From a virus, in the IMG/VR virus record IMGVR_UViG_3300044961_000678, positions 1-37,565 of that record: DNA of 37,565 bases; one strand, 5' to 3'. Each line of letters opens with the position of its first letter. The stretch's first letter is position 1. The translations under genes and the position numbers were made by a program. Positions 12,831-20,456 of this stretch are shown piece by piece. The notes beneath the pieces were generated by a model. It saw only the letters and a program-made list of their open reading frames with translations, had not been told where the DNA came from and did not search any database.

Positions 12831-14009
12831 ATGAGTCTATCAACCTATCAAAAATCGATGTTTCCGTATTTCGGTGGCAAATCCTTGGCAGCGCCGCTTG
12901 TCTGGTCATTGCTTGGCGATCCTGCGCACTATGTTGAGCCTTTTTTTGGCAGCGGCGCGGTGCTGCTGTTTCGCCCGCATCCAGCAAATAGATCGAATTT
13001 TTCTGAAACGGTCAATGATTTCGACGGATTTATCGCCAATTTTTGGCGAGCTATGCAATATGATGCGCAAGCTACCGTCGAATTTGCTTCGTGGCCGGTC
13101 GTCGAGGCTGAGCTGCACGCGCGGCATATTGCTATTATCCAATGGATGCGCGACGGCAATGCGGAACGGTTGGCTGGCGATGTGCAATATTATGATGCGC
13201 GGATTGCAGGGTATTGGTTGTACGGAATTTGCGCCTGGATCGGCTCTGGTTGGGGCCACGAGCAGAGCGGCCCCTGGTGGCCTGATGCTGACGGTCGTCT
13301 GGTCAAGCGTTCGGGCAATTCAGGCGTGACTCGAAAACTACCACATGTGAGCGCCGATGGTCAGGGCGTGCATCACTGCAAGGCACGTGAGCCAGGAGTG
13401 ACTCGACAACTACCACGTGTGGGCGCCGATGGTCAGGGCGTCCATCACTGCAAGGCACGTGAGCCAGGCGTGACGCGAAAACTACCACATCAGGATGAGG
13501 ATTTAGCTGATATCATCGAGGCTGATTACGCGGCCTCAGACGAATACCATCCTATGACGATGCCCGAAATTCGCCGGTGGGCCCATTGGCTCCAAGCGCG
13601 TATGCGTCATGTGCGCGTGGCGAACGGTGATTGGCAGCGGATTTGTAGCTCCAGCGTATTGCGCCCAATGCCTAGGGGAGGCAAGCCCCATGTGTCGGGC
13701 ATCTTCCTTGATCCGCCGTATAAACACAGCGAGAGATCAGCGCAATTGTATCGAGAGGATCAAGACATTGCATCTGACGTACGCGAATGGTGCCTACAAA
13801 ATGGCAACAATTCTCAATATCGGATAGTGCTGGCGGGGTTCGCCGGCGAGGGACACGAAATATTAGAAAAAAATGGCTGGAGCGTGTATGAATGGTACGA
13901 ACACCAATTGTTCAGGAGCGGCTATGGGCACCAGCAGCATCGAGAACGTCTGTGGGCGTCGCCGCATTGCTTGCTTCCAATGTTGCCGCTGGATGCGCTC
14001 TGGGAATAA
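12831..14009 (+). CDS. D12-class DNA N6-adenine methyltransferase (Dam-like)
   Basis: The 392-residue product has the D12-class order: MFPYFGGKS near the N terminus, the S-adenosylmethionine motif VEPFFGSGAV (residues 35-44) and catalytic DPPY (294-297). GATC is the usual target of this class. Residues about 160-225 form an inserted region with two full 24-residue repeats and a partial third (VTRKLPH, GVHHCKAREPG). From memory, similar RQLPH-type repeats occur in other phage enzymes of this class. The start at 12831 has GGAG six bases upstream. It stands alone between the P region and the late operon. It may methylate the many GATC sites, including those in the origin. Confidence 0.87.
   Translation: MSLSTYQKSMFPYFGGKSLAAPLVWSLLGDPAHYVEPFFGSGAVLLFRPHPANRSNFSETVNDFDGFIANFWRAMQYDAQATVEFASWPVVEAELHARHIAIIQWMRDGNAERLAGDVQYYDARIAGYWLYGICAWIGSGWGHEQSGPWWPDADGRLVKRSGNSGVTRKLPHVSADGQGVHHCKAREPGVTRQLPRVGADGQGVHHCKAREPGVTRKLPHQDEDLADIIEADYAASDEYHPMTMPEIRRWAHWLQARMRHVRVANGDWQRICSSSVLRPMPRGGKPHVSGIFLDPPYKHSERSAQLYREDQDIASDVREWCLQNGNNSQYRIVLAGFAGEGHEILEKNGWSVYEWYEHQLFRSGYGHQQHRERLWASPHCLLPMLPLDALWE
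13326..13492 (+). repeat. 72-bp tandem repeats inside the methyltransferase gene
   Basis: Two full 72-bp units (13326-13397 and 13398-13469) are followed by a partial third. The copies are nearly identical, differ by only a few bases and keep the reading frame. The encoded segment lies where target recognition usually resides in D12 enzymes. Confidence 0.88.
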
Positions 14010-14060
14010 TGCAATGCCCGCTGCATTATTCTCGTGGTGGCCGACGAGGGCACCACGAGA

Positions 14061-14165
14061 TCGCGCGGATCGTGCAGGAGGCAATTGCGCGATCCGCGCC
14101 GGAAGCGTCGTCATCATCGCCCACATCCTCTCAGGGATGTGGGCGCGTTTTTTCATCGCTGACGC
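14061..14165. repeat. Hairpin repeat, copy D
   Basis: It holds the GCGCGGATCG hairpin (about 14064-14099) and the CGCCCACATCC hairpin (14118-14145, loop TCTCAG). It is followed by TTTTTTCATCGCTGACGCG as in copies A and B. The second hairpin with its T-run could end the methyltransferase transcript. Confidence 0.78.
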
Positions 14166-14176
14166 GCAAAGGATCA

Positions 14177-14263
14177 TCCCTGATCGCCGGACTCCACCCC
14201 AGAGCGATCAGGGATACCCTACTATAGTGCGAATGTCAAACGCCATCCAGATCAGCGTTTGAC
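14177..14263. promoter_or_regulatory. Two inverted repeats ahead of the late operon
   Basis: TCCCTGATCGC (14177-14187) pairs with 14204-14214 and GTCAAACGC (14235-14243) pairs with 14255-14263. No sigma-70 promoter with both boxes is visible between 14010 and 14320, so the late promoter may be weak, use the phage sigma factor, or need an activator binding here. Confidence 0.5.
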
Positions 14264-14278
14264 TCGTATGCCATACTG

Positions 14279-14320
14279 AACAAACAGACTCCACCCTGTT
14301 ATGGGAGGAGTCTGTTTGTT
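14279..14320 (+). promoter_or_regulatory. Hairpin that sequesters the first late ribosome-binding site
   Basis: AACAAACAGACTCC (14279-14292) pairs over 14 bp with 14307-14320. The 3' arm contains the GGAG of the 14321 gene and ends at its ATG. Translation of the first late gene would be blocked unless the hairpin is opened or cut. Confidence 0.6.
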
Positions 14321-14674
14321 ATGGGAGCAATCGACCCTATCCCCGTTGTCGATCCATCAATGGCCTACCGCGAGGCGCTCACCGCCTACGGGGCCATGGT
14401 CGATGAGTTGCGCGGTGCGCTGGGGGCTATCGATTTGCCCGACGATCAGCACCTTCGCCTAACGTCTGCGCTCTCGGCGGTTTTTTCCGCTCGGGCCATG
14501 CTCGACCGGGAGCAATACAAGCGCATGGAAGCGCTTATCGTCAATGAGCAGCTCGAAATGGCCCGGATGGTTGATTCCGTCATCGCCCGTATCGGCGAGA
14601 TCGAGCATGAGCAAGCGACTCATGTGAAAAAGCTCGATCAGATCATTGATCTGTTGGTTGGCAGGAGAAAATGA
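14321..14674 (+). CDS. Helical protein at the head of the late operon, unknown
   Basis: The 117-residue product is almost entirely helical, with a C-terminal coiled coil (IGEIEHEQATHVKKLDQIID). There is no membrane segment. Its stop overlaps the next start as ATGA. The pair could form a complex, since this protein is a soluble coiled coil and the next is membrane-anchored. The ribosome-binding site lies in the hairpin at 14279-14320. Confidence 0.72.
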   Translation: MGAIDPIPVVDPSMAYREALTAYGAMVDELRGALGAIDLPDDQHLRLTSALSAVFSARAMLDREQYKRMEALIVNEQLEMARMVDSVIARIGEIEHEQATHVKKLDQIIDLLVGRRK

Positions 14675-15045
14675 CGGAAACATCTATCGAGCAGAATAGC
14701 GGGCCGGTGGTCTCGGGCACCGTGAGCGGCGCTGCCAGCATCGGCGGAACGGTCGTTATCAACATGCCCCCACCATGCCCGCCGCCGCCGCCCGAGACCG
14801 CATCGAATGGCGAGCGAATTCGATTCATTACGGCGGCCGTCTTGGCCATACAAGCCGATTTTGTCAATCTTCGGGCATTGGTCGATGCCGATCGCAAAGA
14901 TCGCCAAACGCGCCAAGCACAGGCCGATCGCTACCGCGCAATCCAAAACATGATGATTGTGGCGTTGATGGTGCTGCTGTCGATTTTGCTGATCGTGGTT
15001 TTGTGGTGGATCTCTTATTTCAACGATCGGTTTGGATGGTTGTAG
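14671..15045 (+). CDS. Single-span membrane protein, unknown
   Basis: The 124-residue product starts by ATGA overlap. The N-terminal part is small-residue rich (SGPVVSGTVSGAASIGG) with a run of prolines. A charged helix follows (DADRKDRQTRQAQADRYRAI), then one strong transmembrane helix (MIVALMVLLSILLIVVLWWI) near the C terminus. The layout allows a holin-like or signalling role, but its position ahead of the terminase genes is unusual for a holin. A short hairpin (15052-15069) separates it from the terminase genes. Confidence 0.7.
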   Translation: MTETSIEQNSGPVVSGTVSGAASIGGTVVINMPPPCPPPPPETASNGERIRFITAAVLAIQADFVNLRALVDADRKDRQTRQAQADRYRAIQNMMIVALMVLLSILLIVVLWWISYFNDRFGWL

Positions 15046-15102
15046 CGGGTGGCTGCGCGGCTGCGCAGCGCCCATGAACCCTGAAAGTTGGAGAAAGTTT
15101 GC

Positions 15103-15597
15103 ATGGCGCGGCCAAAGCTCAATGCCGACCAACGCATCCAGGTGATTGAGTGGCTCGCCGCTGGCTATGCGGGCGATCTTATTCGGCATTGGAGCAAGGA
15201 GCGGGGATGGCCAGAAATCAGCGATCAGGCGCTCAACTATTATCGCAAACGTCTGAGCAAGCCCATCGAAGCAGCCCGCAAGGCTCGCTTTGCGGCCGCG
15301 CTGAACACGGGACTCGCGCTGCGGGCCGAACGGGTGGCTCGCCTGGCCGCCCATGCCGATCGGCTTGAGATCATCAAATGGGAAGCGGACGAGAACGGGC
15401 GATTATGGAATGAGAAAGCATGGCGCGAAACGCTCGACGATATCGCCCGCGAGACCGGCGGCCGCCGTGCGGGAGTCTCCGTGAGCCTAGAGTCAGAGCT
15501 GGAGTCTTTTCTTGACCGAGTCCGCGAACAATTCGACCCGGATACCTACGCCCGGATCGTTGCTCTCGCAGCTGGCAGCGCGACGGATTCAGCGTGA
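15103..15597 (+). CDS. Terminase small subunit (probable)
   Basis: The 164-residue product starts at ATG 15103 with GGAG about nine bases upstream. The N terminus looks like a DNA-binding helix-turn-helix (LNADQRIQVIEWLAAGYAG, DQALNYYRKRLSK), followed by a long helical body. This is the layout of phage small terminases, which bind the packaging site and recruit the large subunit. It is directly upstream of, and overlaps, the large terminase gene. The assignment rests on position and general character. Confidence 0.72.
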   Translation: MARPKLNADQRIQVIEWLAAGYAGDLIRHWSKERGWPEISDQALNYYRKRLSKPIEAARKARFAAALNTGLALRAERVARLAAHADRLEIIKWEADENGRLWNEKAWRETLDDIARETGGRRAGVSVSLESELESFLDRVREQFDPDTYARIVALAAGSATDSA

Positions 15598-17053
15598 TCC
15601 CGAGCTTGCGTCGCGCATCCGAGCAATGAGCCCCAGCGCCCCAGCCGGGGCCGCGATCCGTTGGTCGCCATTTGTTGGGCCGCAAACCATGGCCTTGCAT
15701 AGCGAGGCCGATATTATCGGCTACGGCGGGGCCGCTGGAGGCGGCAAAACGGATCTGCTGATCGGGGCGGCACTGCTCATGCATTATCGGTCGATCATCT
15801 TTCGCCGCCAAGCCGAGCAGCTGCGCGATATTATCGAGCGTTCCAAAGAGATCATCGGATCGTCCGGGCGATTGAATGAGAATTATAAAATCTGGCGCGA
15901 TCTGCCTGGCGGCCGCCGACTTGAATTTGGCGGGATGAAAAATGAGCACGACGTGAATCGCTATCGCGGGCGAGCGCACGATCTCAAGGCGTTTGATGAG
16001 CTCACCGAATTTAGCGAAATGCAATTCAGAACGATTATTGCATGGAATCGTTCCGCTGAGGGGCATCGATGCCGCACGATCGCGGCGTTCAACCCGCCGA
16101 CTTCGCAGTATGGCATGTGGGTGATCAAGTTTTTCGGCCCGTGGATCGACCCAGCCTATAAAGGCGTCCGGGCGAAGCCCGGCGAACTGCGCTATTTCGC
16201 CATGGTCGACGGCAAAGAGATTGAGCGGCCCGGCCCGGACGCGTTTGAACACGGCGGGCGAATTATCCAACCAAAAAGCCGTACGTTCATCCCCGCGCGA
16301 CTCGAGGATAATCCGGCCCTGCTGGCGAGCGGCTATGCGGCGACTCTTGATGCGCTGCCCGAGCCGCTCGCCACGGCGCTGCGTACGGGATCGTTTATCA
16401 TGGCGCACGGGGCCGATCCCTGGGCCGTCATCCCCAGGGCCTGGGCTGAAGCGGCCCGGCGGCGAGGGATCGAGCGGGGCAATCCCACGGGGCCGATCTC
16501 CATGCTGGGAGTCGACGTTGCTCGGGGCGGCGACGACGAAACGGTGATTGCCCGGCGTCGCGGGACGGCCTTCGATCCGCTGCTGGTATGGCCTGGCAAA
16601 GAAACGCCGGATGGGCCGAGCGTGGCAACGCTGGTCATCCAGCAAATGGAGTCTCCCGAAGATCCGATCACGGTCGACGGGATCGGCGTAGGGGGGAGCG
16701 TGGTCGATCAGCTGGCCGCGATCGACGGCATCCGGATAACGGCGGCGATCGCGAGCATGCGCAGCGATCCTACGGCCCGCGATCGGCGCGGCATGCTCAG
16801 CTTCAAAAATGATCGGGCGATGTGGTGGTGGCGTTTCCGTGAGGCGCTTGATCCGAATCACGGCGATGAGATTGCCTTGCCCGATGACGACGCCTTGATC
16901 GAAGAGCTCTGCGCACCGCGATTCATGGTGCGATCGGGGACGATCCAGATCGAGGAAAAAGACGACATCAAAATGCGCTTGGGGCGCTCGCCGAATCGTG
17001 CAGATGCGCTGCTCTTAGCGCATCAAGAGAGCGCATCATTGATGCTATGGTGA
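15512..17053 (+). CDS. terL: Terminase large subunit
   Basis: The 513-residue packaging motor has an ATPase with Walker A GGAAGGGKT (residues 72-80) and the Walker B region LKAFDEL (159-164). The RNase H-like nuclease half has Asp residues in GVDVARGGDDE (333-343), TVDGIGVGG and the SPNRADALLLA end. The start is TTG 15512, with GGAG upstream, giving an 86-bp overlap with the small subunit gene; ATG 15626 is an alternative but has a poor ribosome-binding site and shortens the N terminus. It overlaps the portal gene by a few bases. It cuts and pumps DNA into the prohead. Confidence 0.95.
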   Translation: MTESANNSTRIPTPGSLLSQLAARRIQRDPELASRIRAMSPSAPAGAAIRWSPFVGPQTMALHSEADIIGYGGAAGGGKTDLLIGAALLMHYRSIIFRRQAEQLRDIIERSKEIIGSSGRLNENYKIWRDLPGGRRLEFGGMKNEHDVNRYRGRAHDLKAFDELTEFSEMQFRTIIAWNRSAEGHRCRTIAAFNPPTSQYGMWVIKFFGPWIDPAYKGVRAKPGELRYFAMVDGKEIERPGPDAFEHGGRIIQPKSRTFIPARLEDNPALLASGYAATLDALPEPLATALRTGSFIMAHGADPWAVIPRAWAEAARRRGIERGNPTGPISMLGVDVARGGDDETVIARRRGTAFDPLLVWPGKETPDGPSVATLVIQQMESPEDPITVDGIGVGGSVVDQLAAIDGIRITAAIASMRSDPTARDRRGMLSFKNDRAMWWWRFREALDPNHGDEIALPDDDALIEELCAPRFMVRSGTIQIEEKDDIKMRLGRSPNRADALLLAHQESASLMLW

Positions 17054-19161
17054 GGGATATGCTGAATAGCCCTGGCCCGATGAAAGCCATCCCCGTCGAC
17101 CAATATCCCGAGGAATCATGGTGGGTTTTGGGGGGCCAAACGGGCATGCCCGATGGGGCGCTTTCGCCGCATTTGGCCTATAGCAAGGTCGGATTGTTGT
17201 ATCGCGCCGTCGACATTCGGGCGAAAGCCGTATCGGCCTTTCCCTTGACGATCGAACGCAATGGGCGCGATGTGACGAAGGACGACGAGACGCTGGCCTT
17301 CCGGCATGATCTTCGCCGGGCGCTTTGGCTCACCGAGGCGTCATTGTGTTTGTACGGCGCTTCCTACGCCTTGGCCCTCCACAACGGCCTGAAATGGCTG
17401 CAGCCGCAGACCATCACCCCCAACTATGATCCGAACGCTGCCGACGGGATCGCCGGATGGACTCGCCGAGTCAACGGCAAAGAGATCCGCATCAAGCCGA
17501 AAGACATTACCTATACATGGCTGCCCAATTTGGCCGAAGAGATCGGCCCGGGCATTGCTCCTGCCGTCCCAGCGCTGGCCGCTGCAGGGGTGCTCCACAA
17601 TCTTGATCGCTATTTGGCTGGCTATTTCGAGCGGGGCGCGATTCGGGCAACGCTGTTGATCGTCGAGGGCCAGCCGAGCAAAGACGAAAAGGAAAAACTT
17701 GAAAAATGGTGGAAGCGGATGCTGTCGGGAGTCAAAAAGGCCTACGAAACCGTGGCGCTACGATCGAACGTGAAGCCAGTGGTGATCGGCGATGGGCTGC
17801 AAGAAACGACGAATAAGGAACTGACCGATCAGCAACGCGAGGGTATTCTCATCCCCATGGGGGTGCCGATTTCGATCGTGCTCTCGAATGCGTCGACGTT
17901 CGCGACCGCACAACAGGATTCGCTCAATTTCTACGATCTGACCGTATGCCCTCAGATCGAGTTAATCGCCGAGTCGTTTGAACCATGGTTTCAAAAAACG
18001 GGGTATCGGGTGATTTTCCATCCGGAGCGGCTTGATGTGTACGTGGATCGACTGCTCCGCAAAGCCGATGCGCTGAGCAAAATCAGCGGCCCTCAGCCAT
18101 TGCTTGATCGCGACGAGTCGCGGCGCATGCTGAATCTGCCGCCGTGGGCCGACGTCGCACCGCCCGAGCCACCGGCCCGGGCAGCATTGCCCGATCCGCC
18201 ACGGAATTCGAACGCCCCCCAGGGCGAGGCGATCGACCAAACCAATACGCCAAGCAACCCCCAGCCAACCAATACAAGCCCATCCGCCAAGCAACCCCCA
18301 GCCCCCAGCAAGGCGTACGATCTCGACCTGGCCCGATGGGAGAAAAAGGCCGCCAAGCGGATCGCCGCCGGGCGCTCGCCGGGGCCGTTTCAGAGCGATT
18401 CGATCCCCGTGGGCTTGCAGGCCGAAATCCGCTCCCTCCTCGATCAGGCCGAAGGGGCCGCCGATGTGGGCGCGATCTTCCGGGCAATCCATCGCGGCCC
18501 GGGGCAGGATCTGAGCGCAACGGAGCAATGGTTGTATGACGCGCTGGTCGCATTGTTTGCCCGATTCGAATCGGCGATCGTCGATCAGATTATCAGCGGG
18601 GGAGCGGTCGACCTCGCGCAGCTAGACTCGGCCATGCGGGACAAAATGACTGAGGCGATGATCAACGTCATCATTGACAAGTTGATCGCGCTCCCCGCGA
18701 CTCTCGATCTGCCAGCGGTCGACCCGGTGCAATTGCGGTTCGAGCCGATGGCCCTATGGGCCGATCAATATATCGACCCCGTCATCGGAGGCATCCAACA
18801 AACCAATCGGCAATTGGTCGAGTCCGCCGTGCAGCTCTATCGCGCCACACCGGGCATGACGCGAGCTCATGTCGAGGCGATGATCGCCGCACGATTTGGC
18901 GCGGCTCGGGCCGATATGATCGCGGTAACAGAGATCACGCGGGCGCAAAGCCTGGCAACCCGCTACTATCAGGAGTATCTCCGCCGGGCCGGGATCACCA
19001 TGGTACGTGTTTGGCGAACAAACCGCGATGATCTCGTGTGCGCCGTTTGTGGCCCGCTCAATGGCAAGCCCGAGTCCGCATGGGCCGATCGCTATCCGAA
19101 CGGCGCCCCGGCCCATGCCGGGTGCCGCTGTTCGCAAACGCTTCAGCTGGAGTCCGAATAA
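17047..19161 (+). CDS. Portal protein fused to a MuF-like head morphogenesis domain
   Basis: The 704-residue product joins two proteins that are often separate. Residues about 20-365 are an HK97-type portal (YRAVDIRAKAVSAFPLTI, GIAPAVPALAAAGVLHN, GVPISIVLSNASTFATAQQD). A Pro/Asn-rich linker follows (about 375-425). The C-terminal part ends in a MuF-type region with a Cys/His cluster (DDLVCAVCGPLNGK, then PAHAGCRC). ATG 17047 overlaps the terminase stop; ATG 17059 is the alternative. The portal forms the DNA entry ring, and MuF-like proteins are minor head components. A single open frame spans both, so this is a true fusion. Confidence 0.92.
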   Translation: MVRDMLNSPGPMKAIPVDQYPEESWWVLGGQTGMPDGALSPHLAYSKVGLLYRAVDIRAKAVSAFPLTIERNGRDVTKDDETLAFRHDLRRALWLTEASLCLYGASYALALHNGLKWLQPQTITPNYDPNAADGIAGWTRRVNGKEIRIKPKDITYTWLPNLAEEIGPGIAPAVPALAAAGVLHNLDRYLAGYFERGAIRATLLIVEGQPSKDEKEKLEKWWKRMLSGVKKAYETVALRSNVKPVVIGDGLQETTNKELTDQQREGILIPMGVPISIVLSNASTFATAQQDSLNFYDLTVCPQIELIAESFEPWFQKTGYRVIFHPERLDVYVDRLLRKADALSKISGPQPLLDRDESRRMLNLPPWADVAPPEPPARAALPDPPRNSNAPQGEAIDQTNTPSNPQPTNTSPSAKQPPAPSKAYDLDLARWEKKAAKRIAAGRSPGPFQSDSIPVGLQAEIRSLLDQAEGAADVGAIFRAIHRGPGQDLSATEQWLYDALVALFARFESAIVDQIISGGAVDLAQLDSAMRDKMTEAMINVIIDKLIALPATLDLPAVDPVQLRFEPMALWADQYIDPVIGGIQQTNRQLVESAVQLYRATPGMTRAHVEAMIAARFGAARADMIAVTEITRAQSLATRYYQEYLRRAGITMVRVWRTNRDDLVCAVCGPLNGKPESAWADRYPNGAPAHAGCRCSQTLQLESE

Positions 19162-19634
19162 TGGATCACAATTGCCGAGAGATTGCCGACAAGCTCGCCC
19201 GCGATATCGATCCCACGCTCAGCGCGGCCATGATGGGCTTCGTTGAGCTCATCCGCGATAAGCTTGCCCGCTATCCGGCGGCCAGCGAGGCCAATGCCCC
19301 CCGAGCGGTTCGGGGCCGAGTGGTGTGGTACGAGCGAGGCTATGGGCCGCGTTGGATTCGCAAGCGTGATGGGAGTATCGGCGGGGCAAAAACCAGTGAG
19401 ACTCTTGGGCGCAGTTGGTCGACGACGCCGCAACCGCTCGGGGCCATCCTGGCCAGTTCGGCTAGCTATTGCGGAGCGGTGCATCGCGATCCAACATCGC
19501 CCCGAAGGCCAAAGCAGGCACGATTCCACGCAGCGCGAGGATGGATTACCGATCGCGAGGCCGTCAGTCGGGTGCTCAAGGGGCAATATCTCCAAAAGAT
19601 CCTCGGGCAAGTGGTAGCGCGGATTGTGGGATAG
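19161..19634 (+). CDS. Minor head or connector protein (unknown family)
   Basis: The 157-residue product starts at ATG 19161, sharing one base with the portal stop (TAATG), with GGAG upstream. The sequence (FVELIRDKLARYP, RGRVVWYERGYGPRWIRKRD, ILGQVVARIVG) recalls small proteins found between portal and protease genes, including HK97 gp10-like ones, but the match is too weak to name. It is basic, with no membrane segment. Confidence 0.6.
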   Translation: MDHNCREIADKLARDIDPTLSAAMMGFVELIRDKLARYPAASEANAPRAVRGRVVWYERGYGPRWIRKRDGSIGGAKTSETLGRSWSTTPQPLGAILASSASYCGAVHRDPTSPRRPKQARFHAARGWITDREAVSRVLKGQYLQKILGQVVARIVG

Positions 19635-19691
19635 CAATGCCCAAAAGCCGCTCAGTTGACATGCTAGCTAAACTACGCTGAGGAGATCGAC

Positions 19692-20456
19692 ATGGCCAAG
19701 AATGTACCGGCAATCAAGGCCGGGCGCCGGAATAGCGCCCTGGATCAAGAGCGCATCAATACGATTGCGGAATTAGCCGATGAGATCGCCAGCCTGGCCG
19801 AAGAGCTCGGGGCCGAGTCGTATGATGATTCGATGGATGCCCCAACGGCCGATCCAACAAAGGCGATCGACGATCTCGACGATCTCGATGGGCCGATGAC
19901 GCCGCCCCTTGAGTACGCCCTCGGCGGCGAAATCAAGGCGATTGATCCATCCAATCCGTACCGGCTGCGCGGTTTGGGCATTGTATTCGGCGGAGCGGAT
20001 CTTGTCGGCGACACGTTCGGGCCGGATACGGACTTCGGACTCGAGCGCACATTGAAGGGGATGCCCGTCATGTACGACCACGCACTGCGCGGGATCAAAA
20101 GCAAGATCGGGCAAGTCGTCGACTATGAGATCGTCGACGAGGGGATCGAGATCGAGATCGAGCTCGACCGGCGACACAAATACATCGAACACATTACAAC
20201 CCTGCTCAACCACAAAGCGCTACAGCAAAGTAGCGGCGCGGTCGGGCATTTGGTGATCCGTCAAAATGGCCAGATTAAACGCTGGATCCTGGGGGAAATC
20301 AGCCTTACCCCAACCCCAGCCGAAATCCGAACCACCATCGCCCCAACGGCGACGGCATCCCCGAAGGCCCCCAGCATGGGGGCGGGCGATGCGCCTGCAG
20401 GGCCTGTCTATATCTTGAAGCGAAGGAACAATCATGACAACGGTCATCGACTATGA
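19692..20456 (+). CDS. Prohead maturation protease (HK97 type)
   Basis: The 254-residue product has an acidic N-terminal extension (about 1-70) and then a protease core: GADLVGDTFGPDTDF (101-115), His130 in PVMYDHAL, Ser180-Ser181 in LQQSSGAVGHLVI and the family ending WILGEISLTPTPAEIRT. His and Ser fit the S78-type serine protease that trims scaffold and capsid. GAGGAG precedes the ATG. It overlaps the capsid gene by 23 bp, the usual order. The C-terminal tail is low-complexity. Confidence 0.88.
   Translation: MAKNVPAIKAGRRNSALDQERINTIAELADEIASLAEELGAESYDDSMDAPTADPTKAIDDLDDLDGPMTPPLEYALGGEIKAIDPSNPYRLRGLGIVFGGADLVGDTFGPDTDFGLERTLKGMPVMYDHALRGIKSKIGQVVDYEIVDEGIEIEIELDRRHKYIEHITTLLNHKALQQSSGAVGHLVIRQNGQIKRWILGEISLTPTPAEIRTTIAPTATASPKAPSMGAGDAPAGPVYILKRRNNHDNGHRL

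Noticed and set aside
15374-16861. Open frame of 495 codons on the minus strand
   Set aside because: It lies antisense to the terminase gene, has no ribosome-binding site and reads as Arg/Pro/His-rich protein, as expected opposite a GC-rich gene.
19656-19690. Promoter ahead of the protease gene
   Set aside because: TTGACA is present, but no -10 box lies at a suitable distance.
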